Of a DNA stretch of 64,000 bases, positions 22,091 through 34,402 are shown piece after piece (position 1 is the stretch's first letter; each line of letters opens with the position of its first letter). Source of the stretch: Unio delphinus. Its lineage: Eukaryota; Mollusca; Bivalvia; Unionida; Unionidae. A program made the position numbers and the translations under genes. The notes under the pieces were generated by a model. That model worked only from the letters and a program-made list of their open reading frames with translations, made no database searches and was not told the DNA's origin. The stretch lies in NCBI GenBank assembly GCA_029339505.1, contig JAQISU010000033.1:558001-622000 (forward strand). The letters are read 5' to 3'.

Positions 22091-24080
22091 TTGTGCTAAC
22101 AAACGGACGGATGACAGGCAACCCCTTAAGCTTTTCTGGTATATGACTAACTGAGCTAAAAACTAGACTGGTTCCTGCATGGTATCAGTAGTTTCAAGCA
22201 AACCCATCGCTAATTTACGGCGTGTGTTGGATGTATAACAATGTGAAGGAAAGCTAAATAAATCAGTTAACCGAATTCTCGTATAGACAGCTATGATAAA
22301 TGATAGTTACTAGTGCCACGTGAAATTTTCATCACAAAAAAATGGGGAAGGGTATGTAAACCTGCGAGGAAACATATAATTCATGAAATGTTTTTCATTA
22401 CCGATTACGTTTATGTACGACTCTCCGATCACACGGGATACGAATTTAAAAAAAAAAAACAGACATAAGAGAAACAGCAAGATTTTTTTAAAGCGTAAGT
22501 TTGATACAGCTTCCTCAATTGAAGTCGGATAGAACATCCCACCGGTGATAACGTTATCATTATTACATCTTTTTGGACTCAATCAATTATCATGCGGTTA
22601 AGCCAAATGAACGTATGCTAACGTTATCCCCCTCATTAAATTAAAGATAGTCCTTGACCGAAACGCAGCACGGAATTGAGCTCGTACGAAGTGGCTCGTG
22701 TTCTTCCCAGCTATCTCATTGGTCGGATGTCGCTGCACATTCCCAGTTGAAAAGTTGTAATAGTAAAGAGTAGTTTCTTCACTTGGTGGTTTTCATACAT
22801 ATACGACATTGTATTGAACCCTGCCTACCTGAAATCGATAAGCAGAGGATCCATCTTCTTAAGTACAACAATTCGAAAATGATGTGCAACTATAATAAGG
22901 CTATGCATAACTCGATTGGCATATGTTTTTTTTACGAACTGATTTTTCTCTGCAATCCAACCTTGCTTAGATAAATAATCAGTATGTGTAGCTTGTATTA
23001 TAGAACTATGACGTTAAAATGATATACGCTGCGAGATTTTGGTTAACACGAACAAGCAACAAGAGGCGGAATTGGTCAAAATAGAGAGAAGACGGGTAAT
23101 GACATATGCCTCTTTCACATCCGCCAAAGATTAAAATAATTCCAGCATAAAAAGAGCACCCACTCCCCCACCCCCACACACAAACTTCAAAGTTCTGGTG
23201 ATATGTGAAGAGCTTGACGTGAATCAGAAGGTCAATTACTTCTTCGAACAAAAAAAAATGCCTCGCATGTGTGTCGGCTCAATAATTTACAGAAAAATAA
23301 AACGACAGGCCCTTCGAACGACCTACAATCAGTTGTAGAACAAACTTCTCTAAGCAACACCGCAGCAGGGGAAACATTTGAGGCCCAGTGTCTAACTTTG
23401 GGGGGGGGGGGGGTGCAGGCGCCCCTTGTAACGCCATCTTGACGATAGGATTGCATTAACTGTAGTTATGAATGAAAACATTTTCGATGCATTCTCAACT
23501 TCTCGCTCAATCTTTGTCTTTGTACATACTCCAGCTGAATACAAGTACACGCATACATTTTAGACATGAGCGGTAGGACTGACTTGGAAGTTTTAATTAT
23601 GATAACGTGGTTTTTTAAATAAAAAAACTAATATTGCTAGAAAAATATGCGTTTTTCACATACAGTGCACACGCACAAACGTACACCAAGAATATATATC
23701 GTCAATTAATATCGGCTAATTATTGATGTATCTAGGTCAACCTCGCAGATTATAAACGGATATTTTAATTACCATGGAGCAGGTAATATTATTTACGATT
23801 TTTCCCGAAGAATCAAGTACTTTATACTAAAGAAAAATAGTTGAAAAAGAAACAGTCGACGAAATAACACCAAAGATGGCGTACACTAACAGTAATACTG
23901 ATTACTTATTAGTTCCTAACATTAATCGCCGTCCATCTGCTACTAATGTCTGCCTACTGAAACAGCCAGTAATTTTGACAAATAATAAAAAGTATCGAAA
24001 ACACGCTATTGCTCCACCAATAACCTTAAAACCAAAGTATAACAAAAAACAAGATAGTTAACGTAAACTTACTTAGATGC

Positions 24081-24083
<3 letters not shown>

Positions 24084-24132
<49 letters not shown>
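24084..24132. repeat. (GA)n microsatellite
   Basis: Uninterrupted GA dinucleotide run. Confidence 0.93.
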
Positions 24133-24134
<2 letters not shown>

Positions 24135-24316
24135 CATCATCCCGGGCCATCTTAATGAATACAAACAACACCAACACGTATTATTTTTCGGCACATTCAA
24201 CTAAAGCCCATTAACATGTCAGAAAATATTTTTAATCGTTTACTTTTCCAAGTACCTATCGCCGCAACCGCACACTCGTCTCCCCCCCCCCCCTCGGCTG
24301 CATTTGATTTTAAACT

Positions 24317-24488
24317 AACTTTGTTAGTTCTTGTCTCCCTCAAACATAACACCAAAATACGACAATATGATTAAAATCAGATCTCCGCTGTGTGAATCTA
24401 TCTTCGCTGTCCTTCACACAGCGGAGATCTGATTTTAATCATATAGTCGTATTTTGGTGTTATGTTTGAGGGAGACAAGAACTAACAA

Positions 24489-24492
<4 letters not shown>
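24317..24492. mobile_element. Foldback (palindromic) element with 80-bp arms
   Basis: Left arm 24317-24396 and right arm 24413-24492 are reverse complements with one mismatch, separated by 16 bp. The inner arm contains GGAGATCTGATTTTAATCAT. The core GAAGATCTGATTTTAATCAG recurs near 28990. No target duplication is visible, as the right end merges into a (TA)n tract. Confidence 0.9.

Positions 24493-24575
<83 letters not shown>
24493..24575. repeat. (TA)n microsatellite
   Basis: About 80 bp of uninterrupted TA, starting at the end of the foldback. Confidence 0.93.
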
Positions 24576-24578
<3 letters not shown>

Positions 24579-25008
24579 CTAACGGACTAGGCCCCGCACA
24601 AGGCAGCAAGTAATGAGATGGACCCAAAGCAAGAACACATTGCATTCTGGAAATGGTTTCCTGAAAAAAAGCGGGTGCCAAGGCGGCTGCCTCATTCCCT
24701 TGCACAAGGGCCGGGCTTGTAACGGGCAAACCAGTTAATGACAAGAAGTTTCATTTAAATGACTTTTACAAGAAGTCCATGACATTTTTTCTTGCTTAAC
24801 TGTATGATAAGTAAAAGTAGATTGCATCTATAATTTGGTAACTCTTATTTTACAAACTGCAGTGTGAGGCTGTTTTCTTTTTTTCTGTGATTTAAGCTGT
24901 GAAGATGTAGTGAGATTACTGGACTTATTATAAGCAGCTATAATATTATCATAAAGTGGAAAAACAGTATTATACCATTATTATATCATGCAAGTCAGGG
25001 ACGTCACG

Positions 25009-25110
25009 TGAGGAAAGGGGTTGGGGGCATCCCCCCCCCCCCCAATTTGCATGTACTGTAAAATTGTGCTGTATCCTATATTAAAAAAAAATTAACAAGT
25101 CCATCATGCT
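25009..25110 (+). repeat. Dispersed repeat copy A (C-run type)
   Basis: After a C run, TGTACTGTAAAATTGTGCTG, TATCCTATAT and AATTAACAAGTCC match in order a second copy at 34255-34375. Element type unknown. Confidence 0.65.
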
Positions 25111-25297
25111 TAGCCATGTTCTGCCGCCCTCACCCTCCCCGCACAATTGAAATGACGGTCCTGATGCGACTCAACCCATACAAACCGTATTTAAACTCTC
25201 AGTCTCAAATCCATGGGCATAAGTGAAAAAGAAAGTAGTTTGTCCCGTTGAGACACTGCTATACTTAGTACTTTGTGTCTTGCGTCACTTCCCTTCT

Positions 25298-25424
<127 letters not shown>

Positions 25425-26982
25425 GTTTATTTAATATTATTTTCATCTTTTCACTTTACAAATATCAAAGGCAAACATCGTTTGGACCTGAAGTTTTAAG
25501 AACGCGATTATATTTTCAGAAACCTACAGCTCCATGTTGTTTACTAAACGAAGAAAGGAAGAAAAAAAAGCCAGAGTGGGAGCAGTAGTTTTATTACAAT
25601 AAAATTAGGTGTCAACCATCATTTCTAAATTTAAATATACACTATAGTTATAAATACTTGTCTTATTTCGGCTTATTGAAGACCTCATAAAAAAAATAAA
25701 ACCGCATTCTGAAATTAAATTGAAATCTGTAAACTTTATTTGCACTTAATTTGTATGCGTAATTTCATAATTTTCTAATTTTAGTATGATCGTACCAAGT
25801 ACAGAAAAAAAATGTCCTTTTAGAAAATACTGCAATTTATTACGTTGAAGAAAAACTAAAATATTTAAGATGATGTCTTTGTTAGCACTAGTTTTATATT
25901 CCTACACCACGTCCTTCTAATTTGCATCAAAAGTTTTATATAATATTATAACAGACCATTTGTTTGCCCAAGTTGAGCACGGCTGCGACTATGGATCGTT
26001 TTATTGTCGTTTTGTGGATTGGACGGGTTTTAGGAAATGGCGTGCATTTTTCCCCCGATAAATTATATTTTACTTGCTTTTGCTTTAAAATGTTTTAACT
26101 TTTAAAGATGTATCACTTCGAAGCAATAATATACCATATGATATACGTTTTAAATGATATTTCTCGCAAATTCAATCCCAAAACTTGATAGACCCACATC
26201 AATAAGAATTTCTATTTATAAAAAAAATTTAACAAAATAAAAGAATGAAAAATTATTCTCGGGGTCTTATTTTCTGCAAATGTTTCATTTTTAATTGTCT
26301 TAAGATTAAAATTCGAACTTTTGCGTGAACGAAATGTGTACCAATGGTGGATTTGCAATTTTATTACATCATAGAAATTATGCAACACGTGATTCCTGAC
26401 GAAAAATAACTTAAGCATTTTTTTCTTAAAGTTATTAATTTCATTTTTCTTCCTTTAACTTTATTCCATAAATAGTCGACGTTCATCAAACAACTTTCTT
26501 CCATTTTGGTAAAAGAAACGTACACATTACTTTTCTTTCCATATTCACTATTTTTGAACTTGTTTTACTCGTTGCTAAAATCAAAAACAAAAACATTTCA
26601 CAACTGCCTCCTTCAGGCTTAACCCCCCACTTTTCGTCATGAATTTATTAATATGGAGGGAACCCTGGGTAAAATGCGATCAGCCGGCCCTTGGCTGAAT
26701 TAAGATAGGTTAAAGACAACTAAATAAACCAAGAAAACCTCAAAATATTAATCTTATTTCATGATTCAATGTTCTTGGCCCAACAATACAAACAAATTGT
26801 AACCCTGCCGCGGTAAAACAACACGAAATAATCTCATTTACACTGGCCTAGATAAGTTCTAAAATTCGCCGTTTGCCGGGGACATCAGCTGACGAGCCAA
26901 CACATTATACTCTTGAAAAGCTCACACTAAAACAAGTGGTCCATAAATTTTAAAGATTTAAGTAGTGAAAACGAATACATAC

Positions 26983-27090
26983 CCTCCACTATCGTTGCTT
27001 TAAGTCCGTCTGAGTTTACACTAATAGTGAAATTTGGGTATAAATTCCAGCCGAAGTGAATCCCTCATTGTTCGCGACTTGGGCTGAGAG
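26983..27090 (-). other. Candidate non-coding first exon of the SLC16-like gene
   Basis: On the minus strand a strong donor GGAGG|GTATGT has its last exon base at 26983. It is preceded by about 100 bp of less AT-rich sequence with no long open frame, itself preceded by promoter-like motifs. The required partner acceptor exists at 15552. Its 5' boundary is a guess. Linkage to the gene is inference. Confidence 0.4.
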
Positions 27091-27149
27091 CCGCAACAAA
27101 CAGCTGATTGCGGGGATGACCTATGCGCTCAACTAGGGGAGTGAACTTA

Positions 27150-27190
27150 TCCTGGTGTTTGATTGGCTCAGCGCGGCATGACATCATTTG
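27150..27190 (-). promoter_or_regulatory. Candidate promoter: CCAAT box and CRE-like site
   Basis: On the minus strand GAGCCAATCA (ATTGG on plus at 27162-27166) and a palindrome-like TGATGTCA (27186-27179) lie 15-20 bp apart in a locally GC-richer patch (27000-27190). CCAAT boxes are usually 60-100 bp from a start, which fits a start near 27090. Confidence 0.4.
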
Positions 27191-27810
27191 TATTTCATAT
27201 ATTAGCCTAGTTGTTAGCAGGTAAGGTGGATAGAGACGTTAATGAGACAAAGAACTTTTCCGAATAAAGCAAAATTCTGCAAGCAGGAGTATTTAATGGC
27301 CTTGCTGTCTGCTCAGAATGATTGTTCAGTCAACCTTGGAATAAATGCGATGATGTTGTTGGCTTGATACTTTTTATTTTTAATAGAAAATGAAATATTG
27401 GAAATTACAGGGTTAGGGTCAGCTATATCAAGGTTACTGAATAAATAGATGAAGTGTGCAACAGCGGTGTTAGGAATAAATTCGTCCTTTCCTATTTCTT
27501 CCATTTCTGATTCGTACCTGGTATGATGTTGATTCTGCAAGAATATAATGTCTTAGACCTAATTAAGATTAGTAAATATAGTTTAAGGTATTCTACACAT
27601 TTGTTCAGGATATAATATTTGGATATTTATCCAATGTTGCACCGGTCTCTATAGTAAAGAGGAAGTACATAATAGAGAGCAAGACGTATTCAAAACCACA
27701 GGAGTCTGACGTTTTATCAATAAAGTACGGCGAAATGTCTGACAAAATGAAATACCCTTAACAATAACATATATATATATTAACAATAACATATATATAT
27801 TATTGTTAAA

Positions 27811-28000
27811 TCAGATTGTGTTGGTCACTATCTGTCACTGAGGAAGACCCCTGAGAACAACCGCGGACCCACAGGAAGCCACTGGCAAGCTTTTTCATAA
27901 CGCGCGTTAGCAGAGCTGAGAACTTGCTGGGAAGGGTGAGATGTGAGTGATCAGAAAAGGTGAGACCCTTAGACCATTCGGTCACCCGATCCCTCAGAAG
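27811..28000 (-). mobile_element. tRNA-derived SINE family 2, decayed copy
   Basis: On the minus strand: GACCGAATGGTCTAAGGGTCT (box A region), CATCTCACC, AAGCTTGCCAGTGGCTTCC, GTGGGTCCGCGGTTGTTCTC. This is the same order as the 29488-29727 copy. Confidence 0.78.
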
Positions 28001-28275
28001 AAATAATAATAATAATTTAGCGTCACACAGGTAAAATAATTTAAATAGGCTTCAGTCCGTTTTGGAATGTAAACAGGTACATTCGGTGTGCATAGTCCAT
28101 GCCATCATTAATAAAAGTCCAATTCATAATCTAGACTTGGTTCGTAATTGGGGGTAAGTGGTATGGTCTCTTACTAATATTTTCTGTTTATGAGCCTCAA
28201 ATTACCTTTTTCTGGCAAAAGACGAAGAGGAGTGACAACAACTGTAAGAAGAAGAACCATATTACTAATACTACT

Positions 28276-28305
28276 ATGCATTATTATTATTATTATTATT
28301 ATTAT
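28276..28305. repeat. (ATT)n microsatellite
   Basis: Ten ATT units. Confidence 0.9.
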
Positions 28306-28491
28306 TTTAAATATGGATGGGGTGCAATGGGAATTCTTTAAATAATGCATTTTGGTATGAGGATTTTTTGTAAACTGTACCGATTGATTGAATTTTAACG
28401 GCACACCATCGCTTTCAGGCTCTTCAGCGCCACACAATCCGTTATGTTTAAACGGTAAATATTATGGGCTATATTATGCAGATATACCGAG

Positions 28492-28648
28492 CAGTCCCAG
28501 ATTACCCATTAGGCAGAGTAGGCAACTGCCTATGGGCCCCACGACTTTTATGGGCCCCATGAGGGGCCCCCATGAGACCTTGACCGTGGGTCTGGGGCGC
28601 CAAAAGTTTGACTGCCTATGGGCCTCCACGGTGCTTAATACGGCGCTG
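28492..28648. mobile_element. hAT-type MITE, 157 bp
   Basis: CAGTCCCAGATTACCC at the left end pairs imperfectly with CGGCGCTG at the right. A perfect 8-bp duplication ATACCGAG lies at 28484-28491 and 28649-28656. The GGCAACTGCCTATGGGCCCC core is repeated in inverse near the other end. Confidence 0.9.
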
Positions 28649-29179
28649 ATACCGAGGAATGGAAGCTGACTGCATTTCCCAATGACACTCCAATATATCG
28701 AAAATGCGTCCCATTGGTTAGAAGTCGAAGGCTCCACCAACTTAGCTGCAGTGGCCCCTTTAGTACAATGTATAAAACATAGAATACAAATTATACATTA
28801 TTTACAAATGTGTTTGTGTGGACCTATTGCTGTTTTGTATGAATGATGTCTCTTTTGCCGTAGGTAAGGGGTCATTCAGGATAGAATTACGTTATTCTTA
28901 ATGGGGTGTCGATTTATATTTAACACAAAACAAATTACTTCAGGAACTAATGCAATAATCTTTCAGTCAATCTAATTAAAAAAGGACAGTGAAGATCTGA
29001 TTTTAATCAGACTTGGTCTCAGTTGACGCTAGGTATAAACTTTTATATTGCATACATAAACCTGCATTATTTATACATTTAACCGCCAAAGTTTCTTGTT
29101 TATGCACACTGTTACTGTATTCTTTCTTTTTGATCTTTTCAGTGTGTATAGAGTAGCCTTAAGAGTGACGATGAGTCAG

Positions 29180-29208
29180 CATATATATATATATATATAT
29201 ACATATAT
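29180..29208. repeat. Short (AT)n microsatellite
   Basis: AT run with one interruption. Confidence 0.8.
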
Positions 29209-29487
29209 TGATCGCTGGTACCACTTGTTTATATCCTTTTACTATACAGTCATTTACGCTAACAGGTGCACATTTGTAAATTATTTGCACGTGATTAATC
29301 TGTTCTTATGTTTTCTTTGTAATCTCTGCATTGTAAATCTGATTATGAAGCAAATAAAGAATGAATAGTAACGATGTTATTAATTACAACAGTTTTGTTT
29401 GGAGCTAATCACGTTGTTTTTTCAGGAGATAAACATATGTATGGACGTTAATCACAATCAGCAAAAATCAGAAAGAAAACAACGATT

Positions 29488-29727
29488 GATTGTTTGTTTT
29501 TATGGGTTAACGCCATTTTTCAGCACAAGATAGGCTATTCATGGCGGCCAGTATTAATGGTGGAGGAAGAACCCGGAAAGAACCACCGACCCACGAGAAG
29601 CTACTGGCAAGCTTTCTCACATACCCACATTAGCCGAATCCATGACTCGAACTCACGCAGACGGAGGTGAGATGGTAGTGATCTGTAACGGACAGCGCAT
29701 TAGACCACTCGGCCATTCGAGGCCCCT
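29488..29727 (-). mobile_element. tRNA-derived SINE, family 2
   Basis: On the minus strand the head GGCCTCGAATGGCCGAGTGG and a box B (GAGTTCGAGTC) precede GGATTCGGCTAATGTGGGTA and AAAGCTTGCCAGTAGCTTC, ending in AAAAATGGCGTTAACCC. It is the best-preserved copy of this family here. Confidence 0.85.
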
Positions 29728-30473
29728 AACAACTATTGACGGTTAAGCCATGAGGAACGTTTCAACGTGTTCCGATTCATCTAATGTATTTCAGTTTTGA
29801 GGATGTGTGAGGATAAATAATGAATTAAAATTCCACCTCGACTTTATAGTTGTACCTGCTTTGTTTTGTTTGTTTGTTGTTGGGGGGGGGGGTTGTAAAA
29901 AAAAAATATAAAAAATTATTCATTGTTTTGTGTTCCTGTTCTTTCTCTTTTTATGATGTTTATTCTACAAAATCATCGAAAGCCAAAGAAACAAGAAAAA
30001 ACAGTGATGATGATAATGACATATAGACCAAGACGATCACAAAAATAATGATCGCAGTAAACTCGAACTTAGTTGGAGATGCATGTGAGGGTGGTTAGGT
30101 GTGTGTAACGTGGGCGCTGGCGGGTTATCAAAGTGTTATTAGTACAATATTGCACAAGGCCTGGTCAGAGGTATTGCGCAACTTGGAAAACAACACTTGA
30201 AGACCGCCTCCCACTAATTGTCGTTATCTAGAAGATGATCGCTACGGTGTAATATGCCCGGTCAGTGAATATAGTAAAGATAAAATATGAATTTAATTCA
30301 AAATACAATTAAGAAAAGAATGACACTGTGAATTACAATTTCTCTCTTTCTGAATACACTTAGTTCAGAAAAAATACAAATACCGAAGCTTTAAAATAAT
30401 GGATACATTCATAAGAATCCAAACACTAATGAAAATAAATGAAGTTAGCCATTAATACTGAGAGTAAATTTCA

Positions 30474-30694
30474 TCAAGGAATCGAATGGTCATTTAACAT
30501 TGGACTGTTGGGTGATTCAACATGACCTTTTTCGTCGACTGGTTTTTCTTTCTTTTCCCTGCGTGCGTCCGTCTTCAGCTTGCCCTTTGATTGAACGGGA
30601 ATTCCACACTCTGACTTCTTACTTCTTTTCTTTTTTCTCTTTCCTTTTGACTTCTCGCTGGTTCTCACTCTTGCCCAAAATAAACTATTTTCCT
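30474..30694 (-). CDS. Unrecognised Lys-rich open frame, possible terminal exon (doubtful)
   Basis: An open frame of 100 residues on the minus strand ends at 30474. From a possible acceptor CTTTTACAAG|GA it would encode about 73 residues starting ENSLFWARV, then a basic run (KGKRKKKRSKKSECG) and a polar end. A donor-like AAG|GTATTT lies about 580 bp upstream at 31278, after a short open frame of about 34 codons containing WFRENECG. I recognise no domain. Low-complexity chance coding is an equal explanation. Confidence 0.2.
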
Positions 30695-32059
30695 TGTAAA
30701 AGAAAAGGGTAAAACGCCCTAAGTATCTCGTTACTTTCAGAGTTGCGATTGTTCGTCCGTCTTCATGTTCGAACAATCAGATCTTACTATCAGTGTTATC
30801 ATTTATACGGCTAACAAATTCTATACATGTTTTCAGATCAATAGAGCTATACTGATAATTATCGACATAAGAATTCGGGAAAGTCATATATTCCCGTAAA
30901 TCATTACGTAAAGTGAGGCAATATAACATAACACATAATCCATATTTACTAATATGATAAATTCAAATTAATGTAACACTTTCCAATCATAACTGTACAC
31001 GGCGGGTTTTCTACACCACCCATTTACCTACCTAAGTATATAAGGTAAAAATGCTAATTCAGAATTCAAAATACATTATTAAATCACTGTAAAACCGACT
31101 ATCCATACAAAATATGAACACATCATGCATCTGTAACAAAGAACATATCTAAGTACGTTATTAAATCAATGTAATACTGAACTATTTGTATCGTGGTATC
31201 GATACATTATGCATCTATGACAAAGATAAACAGCCTATACATTACATCCTGATAAAGGTGAATTTGAGTTAAATACCTTGTGTTTTTGGCGTCTTACAAT
31301 CGTTCCACATTCATTTTCCCGGAACCACAATTTTACGACGTCTCGGTCGGAGTCTTGGTAACAGTCTCCCTTGCAGAGAAATTTTCAGACTGACTAACCT
31401 CGTTTGATACGAAGTATATATTTCCTCGATTCTAGGGTCCAACACGCCCCCTTCCCCATGCATTCGCCCAATCGGAATAAATGCTATTCTTACTGACCTT
31501 ATGAAAACCGTCTATCAAGATGCCAAAAATGCCACTTAGGATCGAAATATCACCTTATCATTTGTCTCAATCCTTTTTGAAAGCTCTGCGTGAGTAATCA
31601 CATAATTTTAACGTGTCAAACACTCAGTCCGTTTTCACTCTAATTATTGTACAGTCTGATCAAGTTAAACTAACATTCTTTCCGTTCCAAACTCTACCCC
31701 AAGACAGTTGATTGTCGGCTAGCCTACGAATTAATTGCTGGATGTCACTGACGAAAAATTTGGCACTTGACAGTGTGCATAGTCGGGGAAGCAAATGAGG
31801 GTAGTCAAGTTTGTTTGAATTTCATTCTCTTTAAACGTACAAGTATACGAAAACATATAATTCATTTTCAGACTGCAAGCTAGATATGATGGTGTTTAAT
31901 TCCTTCTTTTCAAATGCTACGTTTGCCTAGACATAAGTTCGCCACTGAGGGTGGGGTGAGGGGTTGGAGGGGGGGGTATGTTTATACTACGGATGACTGA
32001 GGACGATTGGGCTATTAATTGTGATTTCTAAAGAATGCATTATGATATAATGCGCGCGC

Positions 32060-32065
32060 GAGTGT

Positions 32066-32140
<75 letters not shown>
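32060..32140. repeat. Compound microsatellite (TG)n(AG)n
   Basis: TG run to about 32100, then AG run to 32140. It adjoins the 3' tail side of the following minus-strand SINE, so it probably grew from the SINE (AC)n tail. Confidence 0.9.
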
Positions 32141-32143
<3 letters not shown>

Positions 32144-32449
32144 GATTTTAAACATATCTTTAACAATTTTTTTCAGTCATGTCGCTACGGTCTCTGCAGT
32201 GTGGCAGTTTATAGAGATGTCTAGTACTGAGGCATCATGCTGCAGACATGTAGCATGATTTCCCACCCAGTCACATTACCCTGACACAAGGCCGACCAGT
32301 TCTAACACTAATCTCTTAATGCTGAGTGCCTAGCGAGGCAGCTGTCAGTACCATTTTGTATGTTTTTGGTATGACTCTGCCAGGGTTCGAGCCCACTACC
32401 ACCCGCTTCCGATGTGGATGTTCTAACCACTAGGCCACCGGAGCGGTAT
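32141..32449 (-). mobile_element. tRNA-derived SINE, family 1, near full length
   Basis: On the minus strand: CCGCTCCGGTGGCCTAGTGG, box B GGGCTCGAACCCT, GGTACTGACAGCTGCCTCGC, CTCAGCATTAAGAGATTAG, and the AAAGATATGTTTAAA-type end. It is collinear with 43055-43378. Confidence 0.88.
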
Positions 32450-32894
32450 AATACAATGTATGTTTGTTTACGTCGCTAGTAGCTTCATTTATTGATTATA
32501 TATTTATATAACTTATTTGCAAAGCATTTTTTAGTTTTAGTGCTGATGGTACAGATTAATCTAATTCGAGAGCCAGAACGGATTTATACAGTGTTCTTAT
32601 AAAATAAAGCAACAAGACCGTGAGGTGGACCGTCAAACGTACTCCTGATATAAATCAACAGACTGACTTGACCTAAATACGACGAATTGGTATAATATTA
32701 GTATTTTTATAACAGCTGTTTATATCATGTGATACTTCATAGAGGGAGATATTTTTTAAACTGGGTCAACTTTTCATTAATAATAAATAGGTCCCCGATA
32801 TTGAACGCGACGGCGGCATAAATTCGAGACGAAAATATTAATGCGTGATATATATATTCATTTCAAAACTTGCACGTAAACTATACATTATCTT

Positions 32895-32922
32895 GATTAT
32901 TATTATTATTATTATTATTATT
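32895..32922. repeat. (TTA)n microsatellite
   Basis: Nine TTA units. Confidence 0.9.
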
Positions 32923-33194
32923 AGTAACAAAGTTAAGATCAAGAAAATCCGTTCTTATATGCTTACTAAACTGACCTGTTCAACGAATTTGTTGAAGCTG
33001 AATCTATGCACAGTAAGAAGCAGAATTGATAACAGTAATCTACCGCCTTCTCAAGTAAAAGAATTTGTTTTTAATACCATTTATAACATATTGGTAGATT
33101 TCCTTATGCCGAGGAAATGAAAGCTAAATTTTATTTCCTAAAGACATTCCGAAAAAGTAGACCCATACAAGCAGGGGGCTTGGGGTGATATCGG

Positions 33195-33262
33195 ACCCCC
33201 CCCCCCCCCATTTATGTACTACTCGTCCGACGATCTATCAACTGAGCTACCGCGGATTTGAA
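33195..33262 (-). mobile_element. tRNA-like fragment next to a C run
   Basis: Minus strand CGCGGTAGCTCAGTTGATAG resembles a tRNA box A. It is cut off by the C run at 33197-33210 and has no box B. Truncated SINE head. Confidence 0.5.
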
Positions 33263-34239
33263 GTTGCAGTAGTCGATGACATAGGCTGTGGTGGTTTCCG
33301 TGTTGCTAATGATGGTATCATGTTGGTGAAGACGGATGACGACAACGAAAAAGAAGAAAAGTCATCCTTCGTAAGTATCAATTCTTGATTTGTCGTTGTT
33401 TTGTGATTATGTCAAGGTATCAGTGTAGTAAAAACAAAATGTAATGACACATGCACCAGTTAGATCTGATGTTTCTCAATGGACAATTCTGAGACGATTG
33501 TGAAAATAATATTAGTTTTGCAAGGTCTGCCAAGTTTACAATAAAATAAACTTGTACAATTGCAGTTACAACGAAAATCTCGTGTTTTCGCATTTTTCTC
33601 TAACCAAGACAAATTTGTATGTTGTGTAATTGAACACATTTTCAAGCGATTACACATTTACTATTCACGTGAAATTAAGGATAAGTCAAGCGTTGAAACT
33701 GTAAACACGAAGGAACTCTGCTATAATCACGAATATATTAGTCCAAATATCTACTTGGCTTTTGCACTTGTAAATATAATTTATTGACTCCCAAAGAAGA
33801 TATAAATCATCTCTGGCAATTCTAATAATGCAGATATGTGATATGCTATACATAAGTATTATTTTTAATCTATTGTATCGAAATGTTGCATAAAACTAAA
33901 AGAAGCAACCAAGGGAGTGAATTTTGTTCATAATAAATGCATTAGGTATAATTAGTAACACGTTTATTCTGTTACTTTGAGACAATTTGTTTTGAAGAAC
34001 TCGGTACCGATATGTCATATCATCAAATATGAGCCCCCACCCCACCTTGAACAAGTTTTCGCGCTGGAGTATTGCGGTACCATGCATTATCTAGGATAAC
34101 TCTCCTCTCTGGGTTGGGTGCATTTATCAAATATAATTTGAATAACAGTGATAAATGTTTGCATCCCCTCCTACGTTGGCTTTCCAAACATTGCAGATGG
34201 AACTTTTTTTTATAGAAGAGTTAGTAAAATGACCAACCA

Positions 34240-34369
34240 TCATAGGTTTTTGCAGGGTCATAATTTGGAGAGAACAGTGCAAATCCCACCCCAACCCCCC
34301 TTCCGATTTTCCATGTGCTGTAAAATTGCTGTAGCCTATATACGAAAATTAACACGCCCGTCAAATCTT

Positions 34370-34401
<32 letters not shown>
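34240..34401 (+). repeat. Dispersed repeat copy B with (AC)n tail
   Basis: Shares CATGTGCTGTAAAATTGCTG, TAGCCTATAT and AAATTAACACGCC with the copy at 25009. It ends in an AC run (34370-34401). The 148-residue open frame across it derives from this repeat. Confidence 0.65.
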
Positions 34402-34402
<1 letters not shown>

